Positions 55,850 to 64,000 of a stretch of DNA of 64,000 bases are shown piece by piece; the stretch's first letter is position 1; each line of letters begins with the position of its first letter. Source of the stretch: Dryomyza anilis. Lineage: Eukaryota; Arthropoda; Insecta; Diptera; Dryomyzidae. The DNA lies in the NCBI GenBank assembly GCA_951804985.1, contig OX638130.1:114775593-114839592 (forward strand). The letters are read 5' to 3'. The position numbers and the translations under genes are program-made. The notes beneath the pieces are model-generated. The model was not told the origin of the DNA, did no database searches, and saw nothing but the letters and a program-made list of their open reading frames with translations.

Positions 55850-56412
55850 GGGCCATTCCACACCAAATCGACCAGCGGTTGGAACTCACCTTCTTCGATT
55901 TCAATGAAATTTTGGCAACTGATAAAGGGTATCGAGACAAATTATTTTTTAAAATATGATGCAATCAAAATACCATCTTGAAATTTTGCATGAACATTAA
56001 TAATAAATTGACGAAAATTTAGGTTTTTTTTCAGAATTTTAAAAAGGGTCCTTTTTAAGGACATCAATTTTGAAGGATAATGAACACGGGCCACATGTTA
56101 CCGTTTGGAAATTACAACTTAATTTTTTTAAAATCTTGTTCTATTAGCTTTAAAACGAGCCATTAACGGAGTTTCTAGCATTTCTAGTTCAAGAGATATT
56201 TAAATATGAACAACAGTACAAAAGCATTTTTTTTGGCACTTTTTTTCCAACTTTGAGCCACTGTATCTCTGGAAATAGTGGTCGGAAAAAATAAAAAAAT
56301 ATTGTTTAGTGCATGTCTCGATACCCTTTATCAGTTGCCAAAAGTTCATTAAGATCGGAAAGGTAAAATCTCAAATTTGACGTTTTTTGGTCGATTTGGT
56401 GTGGAATGGCCC
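55850..56412 (+). mobile_element. Full-length non-autonomous TIR element (GGGCCATTCC family)
   Basis: 563 bp, starting GGGCCATTCCACACCAAATC and ending GATTTGGTGTGGAATGGCCC; the perfect inverted repeat is 25 bp and a weaker match continues for about 95 bp (CAACTGATAAAGGGTATCGA on both sides). ATAA flanks both ends (55846-55849 and 56413-56416), a probable 4-bp target duplication. No ORF. GGGCC-type ends and short target duplications recall PIF/Harbinger MITEs, but the 4-bp duplication fits less well, so superfamily is left open. Confidence 0.88.
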
Positions 56413-57891
56413 ATAAACTAAATACAAAAATTTAAAATTTGTATATAAAAATTAAAACTTAAAAGGAAAAATGATACAAAAAATTAAACAATGTAAAAAA
56501 ATTAAAAAAATGTAAAAATGATAAAATCGAACTGATAAAACAAAAAATGTGAAATTATAAAGATAAATAAAATTATAAATATAAATAAAAAACATTTTAA
56601 AAAATGGGAAATAAAAATAACAATAAACGAAAATTAAGCTAAATAAAAAATCAAAATAAAATAAATAAATTAAAGTAGAAATATAAATTTAATAAATAAA
56701 TAATAAAATAAATAAATTGAAACCTTAAGCTAAAAATTGAATTAAAAAAAAACAAAAATATTTAAATTAAAAACATAATAAAATACGCAGATAACTTTAA
56801 TGCCAATGCCAAAACGTGTGCGCATAAAACTTGCTCATTTTCCTAGGGTTAACGTCATCTAAGAATTCACGTAATTTCCTAGAGCTACGCAAGAATGAAG
56901 AAAGGATAATTTTAAGCACGTTCCACCCACCGACCACACTATAAACGTTGGTTGGTTGGTACTATGCAAAAAATAGAGAAGCCAACATAAAGTAGCAAAA
57001 CCTACAGGGAAAGTTCTGAGTGAGTTTTTTTTGTCAAGTCCACTGCAATCCATTCCACTGCCGCAGCGAGTTTTCAAGAAAATGTCCTAGCATTCTTGCA
57101 GCAGCATCATCTCAGGAGACGCGTCGTCGTCATACTTCTTGCTCGAGAGTTGCTTCAGAGTTGCTTTACGAGTTGCTGTGGCAAACTGAGCGCGGCAGCT
57201 ATGGCTACATTTAACATTCAATGTTGGAATATCCAAAAGGTACAGCAGGTAATATTGCAGGGTGGCAATATAATTGCCAGTTTTATGAGACAAGTTAAAT
57301 TGAGGGTATTTTAAAAATTCCCTCTGAAAAATAAAATATTTTTCGACAAAGACCAACATGATCTGACCATCATCATATATTAAAAAAATGTATTATAGAT
57401 TTTATTATAGGAGTTTTAACGGGTTGAGTATACAAAAAACGACCTTTACAAAATTCATCCACACAAAATTTATCCGTTCATATAGGTATGTTTTTAATAT
57501 TCTAAAATTTGTGATATACACGTAAATTTTGTGTCACGATGAATTCTGCGGAGCTCCCTTTTTACCAATGACATTTTCAATTCCATAATTTTGATATTAT
57601 AAAAGTATTTTGTAATACTTTAATCCAAATTTGAACTTTTCGGATGCTAACATGGGAAAAATTGTTTTTAATTTTGTGGAAAAAAACAAATTGAAACCCT
57701 ACACAGCACGTAAGATTTGGGCGCTTATAGTTTTTCCTTGACGTCCACGTAAAACTGCTGCGAGCGCAGCAAATTAAAAATGTTTATTGTATTTTATGGC
57801 AACCAGTTGTTGGAAAGATTCAACAAAATCAAAAAAAAAAAGAAATAAAGAAGAGGAGGAAATTAAAACTGAACACATTTTCTTCTTACAG
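56413..57891. other. AT-rich DNA, with a balanced block near 57010-57250
   Basis: 56413-56800 is A-rich simple sequence. 57010-57250 is balanced and contains ATGGCTACATTTAACATTCA running into CAAAAG/GTACAG, a possible short first exon with a donor, but nothing confirms it. It could belong to the gene whose last exon is at 57892. Confidence 0.3.
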
Positions 57892-57988
57892 AACACGCAG
57901 ATCCTATGATGGCGGCAGTAGCATCACAATAAAGCAGGATAAAGTTGAAAGGCTGATGGAAGACATGTTTGGCGCAATTAGCGATTAG
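57892..57988 (+). CDS. Putative terminal coding exon of an unrecognised gene
   Basis: A strong acceptor (polypyrimidine CATTTTCTTCTTACAG ending at 57891) is followed by a balanced-composition open frame in phase 1: TRRSYDGGSSITIKQDK, then VERLMEDMFGAISD and TAG at 57986-57988. Composition changes sharply from AT-rich intron-like DNA at the acceptor, and back again after the stop. The peptide is hydrophilic, with an amphipathic acidic C-terminal helix (DKVERLMEDMFG). I do not recognise the protein. Upstream exons were not found in the 57 kb region with confidence; the gene would be on the + strand, opposite to Tpst. Confidence 0.5.
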
Positions 57989-58382
57989 GTTTAAGCTTGA
58001 CTGAAATTTAACTGGTAACGTTAGGAAACGTTTTGTACAAATTGTTAAACATAAATTATTTGGTTACACTTTTCACACATACAACAAAAATTGTTCTCAA
58101 AACAAATTTAGTAGTTCACAACGTAAACATCATTTATAATTGGAGCATGCACCATATATAAACATATTAATGCTTAGACCTTAGAATATTTTTGAACGGA
58201 TATATAGAAATTTAAGATTCTAAAAATATGTTTAGATCTGAACATAAATATATAGTTCATAAAATACATTTGTTCTAGTATTCTAGTATTGTATTTTTTT
58301 AAATGATATATATTTATAATTAGTGTAAATATTCCAAAATATGCAAATTAAATATATTTTTGTTGTGTTTGCAGCAAATAGA
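57989..58382 (+). other. Possible 3' UTR, then AT-rich DNA
   Basis: Follows the stop codon of the putative terminal exon. No perfect AATAAA in the first 300 bp; variants AATACA and CATAAA (58050, 58245) are present. Confidence 0.3.
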
Positions 58383-58572
58383 TTATGATGTAGCAAACAT
58401 ATTATGTTTGAAACAAACATATTATGGTTGTAACGGACATATTTTGGTTGTAACAAACATATTTTGGTTGAAACAAACATATTTTGCTAACAAACACAAT
58501 ATGAGTGTAAAAAAAACATAATATAATTGTAACAAACATATTATTTTTGCAACACACATATTGTTTTTGCAA
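58383..58572. repeat. ~20-bp tandem repeat (AACAAACATATTTTGGTTG)
   Basis: Nine or so diverged units of AACAAACATATTATGGTTGT, giving CFNQNMFV-like frames on the minus strand that are not genes. Confidence 0.85.
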
Positions 58573-58604
58573 TCACAAAGTTCTTTAGCATTATATTTAT
58601 TATT

Positions 58605-59140
58605 ATAGAAGTTCAAAAGCTTTTATTTATCCAAAAAAAAAAGTTTTATAACAGATTTTTCGCAAAGCTCTTTTATAAAAGATTTCTTTCAAGAACCTTT
58701 TGTTATCAAAATTCAAAAAGCTATTTTTAACAAAGCTCTAAAAACTTTATCCTAATTTTTTTTTAACAAAGTTTTAAAAACAAAGATCAAACTTTTTTTT
58801 TAGCAAGGCTTGTATCAAGCACAAAATGATTATTTTATTAATGGTCAAAAGTTTTTGTCAAGGATCGAAAAGCTTTTTTAAAATTACAAAAAGCTTTTCT
58901 TAATAATGTTAAACAGGTTCTTTCAGTACTAAATATTAATTAATTTAGTTTTATCCCAATACTATTATTTAAAAAAGTGTTATCAAGGATCAACAAATTT
59001 TTTGAGAACTAAAAAAGCTTTAATCAAAGCTTAAATAAGTTTTCTTTAAAGTTCAAAAGCTTTTATTTATCAAAAAAAAAATTTTAAAGTTTTTCAAAGT
59101 TAAAAAAGCTTTTTTTACCAAAGCTCCAAACGACTTTATT
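58605..59140. repeat. Degenerate AAAGCTTTT repeat region
   Basis: Words AAAAGCTTTTATTTATCAAA, CAAAGCTCTAAAAACTTT and AAAAAGCTTTTTT recur at irregular 20-60-bp spacing. GTTCAAAAGCTTTTATTTAT occurs at 58611 and 59052. Confidence 0.6.
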
Positions 59141-60768
59141 TCAATCAATAATTTCATTATTATATTTTGTTTTCTGCAACAATATAAAATATTTCTCAAG
59201 GGATTAAGAATCGTCTACGATTTACTTATTTTGTTATAATTTGAAACATGAAAATTTTTATAGGTTCTTCTTTTTAAATTTAATAAATTTTAGTAAAATG
59301 TTTAACAGCTGCCTGAATTTAAAACCGGGTTTTAAAATATATAAAAAAAAAACCGATTTCCATTAAAAATTTCCATTTCGCCTAGTGATAAAATTAAATT
59401 TTATTGCTTAGTACTTTTGCATGTTCGGCGAGAACGGACTGATTTTTATTTTTATTATTATTGCTTTTATCGTTGGTGGTGGTGCAAAAAATCGATGCAT
59501 TTAAATATATTTTTTTATGCATTTTATATGCTAATTAAAACTGATTGAATACAACATGAGTTTTCAGAATTTTCATATACTACATGATTTCGGTAGGCTT
59601 AACGCAAATTAAATGAGCAAAAAAAAAAACGTATAAATAGTTTTTAAAGCATTTTTAATAGTAGTCTTTATTGTATCAAACAAATATATTTTTTTATTTT
59701 AATTAAAATGTATTTTTCAGCGGGAATTCACATTTTTTCAACAGAGTTTTGTGCTGTGACATGTTTTTGTATTAAAAATTGAAACTACAACAGTCGTGTG
59801 AACAGAATAAAAGAACTTGTTCAAGAATGAATACATGTGATATTTTTTTAGTTTGTTTTTCTATTGTTTTCAAACGCACTCAATAGATGGCGCACTATGC
59901 AGTTTTGTTTCCATTTCATATTTTTCCATTGTATTGAATTCTTTTTCCGAAATTCACTTGACTGCATTTTTTCCAAGTACTAGGTATTATTTTTATTTTT
60001 TTCTATTTATTTTATAGTTATATGTTTTTAAACTGAAAAGTTCGTAATATTTGGACGTGTTTCGTTGGCAACTAAACCACAAACACTACAGTGCTGCCTT
60101 CAGTTAAATGAAAATCGTTGGCCAGTGTTGTACCTGTCGGTCGATTACAAAGTATTGCTGCTAGTGATGCTGCACTATTGAACGATTGTGGACGATTTTA
60201 CATTCTACAGTTTTGTTATTTTTTTAGATTTTACTCATAGTACTCATCGCATATACGTTGTATATACGAACAAAAAAAAAACAAAAAGTATTGTTTTGAA
60301 CATGATTGGGTTTTAGTTTCAACACTTTTATTGTAGCCTGCAAAAGTTTTTGTATTTCCAAAACTGAGGTGTATTTATTTAGAGCACGGACGGGATTGGT
60401 ATTAATTGGTGCGCGGCGAAAGTTTTATTTTTAGGTTAAACGAAAAAACAAATAACGATAGTTAAGCGACGAGCACGTAATCGATATTTCGATGAACTTT
60501 AAATGACGAAAAAAAAATTGATTGTAAAAATGTTGAGGTTGAACATTTAAGACCAAAATTAAACACTTGAGAATAATTTAATTTTGAAATTATTAACAAA
60601 TATCTGTTTAATCACTAATTCAAAACATTTTCATTATTTAGGTCTTGTAATTTCATATTCGAAATGTTAGACATTAATTTTTAAATTTGGGAAAAACATA
60701 AATTTAAGAAAACAGACTTAAATTTAACAATATTTTTTTTAGACTACAAAAATAACAAGAGATCGGAA
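59141..60768. other. Intergenic DNA with a balanced block at 60040-60480
   Basis: 60040-60200 (TTCAGTTAAATGAAAATCGT, GTTGTACCTGTCGGTCGATT) and 60380-60480 are less AT-rich and could be promoter or 5' UTR DNA, but no coding exon follows. The rest is AT-rich. Confidence 0.35.
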
Positions 60769-60925
60769 ATAAAGGGTTTTTCAACAGGGACGCTACAAAA
60801 GTAGAGCGACAGGGATAGCAAACGACGCCATATTTCTTGCCGCTCTTTTGACATTTCTCTTCAGTAAGGTTTGCCATTTCATGATGGAAAGATATACGAA
60901 TTCGAATTTCGGTAGTAAATTTTAA
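60769..60925 (+). repeat. Dispersed repeat, copy 2 (GGGACGCTACAAAAGTAG family)
   Basis: Near-identical to 31673-31826. Just downstream CGTATATCTTTCCATCAT (60949-60966) is the inverse of GATGGAAAGATATACG (60883-60898), making a small hairpin that copy 1 lacks. Confidence 0.85.
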
Positions 60926-61039
60926 TAATTTCGACTCGTTGTTGGCTCGTATATCTTTCCATCATCTCACTAAATAACATTTATTAAATAAATTAGTAAT
61001 AAACCAGAAATTAAAGAGAACAAATAAAAAAAAAGATTT

Positions 61040-61145
61040 GGTCTGAGAGAAACCTTTTAATTTTTTAAATTTTCTGTCTGAGAAGAACCTTTTTTTTTGG
61101 AAATTTTCGTTTTCGCTCTGAGAGAAACCTTTAATTTAAAAAAAA
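61040..61145. repeat. Three tandem ~45-bp units (CTGAGAGAAACCTTTTAATTT)
   Basis: CTGAGAGAAACCTTTTAATT, CTGAGAAGAACCTTTTTTTT and CTGAGAGAAACCTTTAATTT at about 61043, 61077 and 61118. Confidence 0.6.
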
Positions 61146-61374
61146 TTCAGTTGCGGTTAAACAGCGAAAGATTTAAGGTTCACCAAATATATCTCTAATT
61201 AGTAATTTTTGAGAAGCTGAGAAGCGTTGATGCACAATTCTCTTTTCAGAAGACTCCCAATATTTCTGGACCACATACTGATGATAACATTCGATTAAAA
61301 ATGTTGATATAAATGTAAATAAAACCCTAAAAGCCAAAATTAATAACAATGTTCGAAAACAACATATTCCATTA

Positions 61375-62340
61375 AAAAAACTGTATTCAACAAAAATAAC
61401 AATGTTCGAAAATTTTTGAAAAAAAATATTTTGGCGATGTTCGACGCTGTGTTCGAAATCAACAAAAACAACAATAATAAAAATTTTCGAAAAAAAAAAT
61501 TTTTTTTGGGTACTAAAACAACGCATAATTCAAAATCACAATTTAAAAAAAAATTATATCGACAAAAACAACAATGTTAGAAAATTTTCGAATACAAATT
61601 TTTGGACGACAAAAGCAATGGCCGAAATCACAATTTTTTCAAAAAAAAAAGGAATATCGACGAAAACCAACAATGATCGAAAAATTTAGAAATAAAGAAT
61701 GTATGTTAATAAAAAATTTGGACGACAAAAACAATGCAAAGGTCGAAATTATTCGACAAAAACAACATTATTTGAAAATGAAAAAAACCGAATGAAAAAA
61801 TCGAAATCAAAAATTATTCGACATAAACAACAATGTTCGAAAAATTTCGAAAAAAAATGTTGTATGTCAAAAACAATGCAATGGTCGAAATCAAATATTA
61901 TTCGACAAAAACAACGATATTCGATAATAAAAAGAATGCATTTAAAAAAAAAGTTTGGACGACAAAAACAACGCTCGATCATTGCATTGTTTTGGTCGTC
62001 ACCATTCCCAAAAAAAAAATAATAATCGACCAAAAAAAAAAATAAATAATCGTAACTTTTTGAAAAAATAATTGTATACAAAATTGGTTGGACGACAAAA
62101 ACCACGCACGGAATGTTCGAACTCACCATTTTCGAAAAAAAAAAAATATTCAACAAAAACATAATAATAACGCAATGTCCAATTTTCAAAAAAAAATTGA
62201 AACAATTTTTGGACGACAACGCAATGGTCGAAATCACCAATTTAAAAAAAAAAACATCTTCGACAAAAACAACAAAGTTCGAAATCAACATTTTCCAACG
62301 ACTAATTATGATGTTTCTCCAAGCAACAACAAACATTCTC
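61375..62340. repeat. Degenerate ~65-bp minisatellite (CGACAAAAACAACAATGTTCG)
   Basis: Some 14 diverged units built from CGACAAAAACAACAATG, TTCGAAAAATTTCGAAAAAA and TGGACGACAAAAACAACGC. They produce overlapping frames on both strands (largest 61749-62378 minus, 209 codons) without protein character. The family resumes at 63130-63300 beyond the mini-me insertion. Confidence 0.85.
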
Positions 62341-62399
62341 TGTAAATTAGAACTATTAAATTGTCTGTCTACAAACATATAACTCTCAACCAGACTTTT

Positions 62400-63050
62400 A
62401 TTTTTATACCCTACACTAAGAGTGAAAGGGTATATTCAGTTTGGTACGCCGTTTGTAACACCCTGAAAAAAGCATCTCCGGTATGGAAAAGTATATATAT
62501 TCTTGATCTAGGAGGTCATGCTGATCAAGAATGTCCGTCTGTCCGTCTGTCTGTCTGTCCTTCTGTCTGTCTGTTGAAATCACGATTACAGAAAAAGTGC
62601 TAGAGCAATGAAACTTTAGATTTAGATTACTTATATATCTAAGCTGTCTGAACAAGAAAATTGGCATAATCGGTCTATTGTGACCTGAGAACCGATTACT
62701 TATGTTCAAATACCTCATATAAAATTTACATCTACAAATCAAATTTACTGTATACGTGCTTAGGTAAACTTTTTTGGTCAAATATATATTGACAAAATCG
62801 AAATTCGGTACACCTACCCATTTGTAAATATGGGTATCAAATGAAAGAAAATTCTTAAGGGATGGAAAGTTTGTAGTTATTTTTAGGATTCGAATACCCT
62901 AGTGACCTATATACCACTTTGTATGGTAACCACACATATGTGTAGGGTATTTATAGTCGGCTTAGACCGACTATAATTTTGATAATCCTAACTATCATAA
63001 TAACACCTACTTTAAAATTTCCCATGTGATCTAACCTTCCCAACTGGTTT
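62400..63050 (-). mobile_element. mini-me-like element, copy 4 (651 bp, inverted)
   Basis: On the minus strand AAACCAGTTGGGAAGG (from 63050) to GGGTATAAAAAT (62400), with palindrome GTCGGTCTAAGCCGAC and the GTCY microsatellite at 62533-62575. The conserved core next to the microsatellite is rearranged: GGAGGTCATGCTGATCAAGA at 62511-62530 lies in the opposite orientation to that expected. Confidence 0.87.
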
Positions 63051-63129
63051 AAAATAAAACTTATCTCACAACCAAAGAGCTTTATTTTTTTAAATAAAAA
63101 ATATTTATCAACGAGGGAAATTTATATTT

Positions 63130-63300
63130 TTTGAAAAATATTATCTGATATCTAAAAATAAAAAAACATATTGTTCGAAAAAGAATAAGTTAAAAAAAAT
63201 GTTGGTTCGACAAAAATAACTTATTATTCGAATACAAATATTTCCAAAAAAGAAAAAAATTAAAAAAATTTTGTTCGATAGAAAAAAAAATATACAACAA
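63130..63300. repeat. Remainder of the TTCGACAAAAA minisatellite
   Basis: TATTGTTCGAAAAAGAATAA, GTTGGTTCGACAAAAATAAC and TTTTGTTCGATAGAAAAAAA continue the family of 61375-62340. Confidence 0.6.
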
Positions 63301-63336
63301 ATATACCCTTTCACTTTTAGTGTTGGGGTATAAAAA
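63300..63336 (+). mobile_element. mini-me 3'-end fragment
   Basis: ATATACCCTTTCACTTTTAG followed by GTTGGGGTATAAAAAAG is the last ~37 bp of the mini-me family, with nothing of the rest. Confidence 0.6.
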
Positions 63337-64000
63337 AGAAATTTCAATACCCTTTTTATAAAACTAAAATTCGAACATATACTTTAAATCATATTCAAAC
63401 AATCTCAAGTTTAAATAACCACATCTTTTATTAGCAAATATCTCTAATATCCCCTATTGCCATCTTCACACAACCGTACCAATCCATATCACATATATCC
63501 CATATCCATATCATCCCATTTCAAAAGCACTACTCCAACGCGTATCTATTCACACTTACCACACAACACACACTCACATTAAGTGCTCTACGACTTTGAT
63601 CCCTTGCCGTAACCGCAACTTAACAAATTTCTCGTAATCTTCTGCCCAGCTGGAAATTATGACAAAACTTTAGTGCGTACAAAAGCAACAAATTATCAGT
63701 ATAAATATCAATAAAAGATTAGTCAAACAACGTCAGCCGCAAAAACCACCCACCAAACTACTAAAACGTAAAATACTTTATGAACTTTTTCACATTAGAT
63801 GAAAAGACAACTAGGATGCGGACGACGAAGGTTGACTCAACAGACCGAAGGTTGTGCAAAGTTTTGTGAGGACAGGATGAAAATGCTGACAAGCAACATC
63901 ACATTCAATGATGAGAAACCAAATATAGCAAATATAGAAAAAACCAACTTTGGTTTATTTAGACGCCGCAAAAAAACCTAATAAAAGTGGGGAAGCCTAA
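63337..64000. other. Intergenic DNA at the window edge
   Basis: 63440-63600 repeats CATATCCCATATCC-like words and CACACAACACACACTCAC. 63580-63980 is less AT-rich with an ATG frame at 63799-63981 (MKRQLGCGRRRLTQQ start) that I cannot assign. It could be a 5' UTR or exon of a neighbouring gene. Confidence 0.3.

Noticed and set aside
61749..62378. 209-codon minus-strand frame
   Set aside because: Lies wholly in the CGACAAAAACAACAATG minisatellite; low-complexity Phe/Ile/Val composition and no domain.

Overview
The window is 64 kb of very AT-rich nuclear DNA from a true fly (Diptera, probably a schizophoran/calyptrate-type fly with an expanded genome). Three things point there: the first two coding exons of a fly-type tyrosylprotein sulfotransferase gene (Tpst), a complete vitelline-membrane (eggshell) protein gene with the CX7CX8C VM domain, and several copies of mini-me-like elements carrying the GTCY/GACR proto-microsatellite known from Diptera. 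I see no prokaryotic gene, rRNA gene, functional tRNA gene or CRISPR array. Nearly everything else is transposable-element debris and tandem repeats. Most long open frames are artefacts of repeats whose period is divisible by three.

Layout. 0.26-1.5 kb: dead Tc1/mariner DD37E transposon. 3.8-5.8 and 7.4-10.0 kb: long degenerate arrays of ATTACCAAAA-type units arranged in ~280-bp higher-order units, interrupted by a tRNA-derived SINE and by a MITE/mini-me composite. 10.4-10.8 kb (+): vitelline-membrane protein gene. 11.3-13.5 and 15.5-16.15 kb: a 19-bp satellite (CACTAAAAATTCAATTTTT), which returns in the opposite orientation at 41.3-42.8 kb. 16.19-16.32 kb (-): Tpst exon 2. 16.3-26.8 kb: Tpst intron 1, holding three related Helitron-like elements, a truncated SINE and MITEs. 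26.80-26.95 kb (-): Tpst coding exon 1, with a probable 5' UTR exon reaching 27.87 kb. 28-64 kb: intergenic DNA with four near-complete mini-me elements, foldback/MITE elements, further SINE copies, a 21-bp satellite (32.9-34.7 kb), a 10-bp A-tract array (39.2-40.5 kb), a 394-bp palindrome (45.4-45.8 kb), a full-length TIR element (55.85-56.41 kb), and a short likely terminal exon of an unrecognised + strand gene (57.89 kb).

Genes. Tpst is read on the minus strand. It encodes the Golgi type II membrane enzyme that moves sulfate from PAPS to tyrosines of secreted proteins. Only residues 1-93 are here; later exons must lie at lower coordinates outside the window or be missing from it. If the gene is intact, intron 2 is longer than 16 kb and contains the vitelline-membrane gene on the opposite strand. 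Vitelline-membrane proteins are secreted by follicle cells; a functional link with Tpst is not implied by the sequence.

The most interesting material is the repeat biology: an apparently active-age tRNA-SINE family with a 17-bp target-site duplication, Helitrons with two alternative 3' ends and an internal 15-bp minisatellite resembling the 19-bp satellite, nested insertions whose empty sites are preserved in paralogous copies within the same window, and several long palindromes that could form hairpin RNA.
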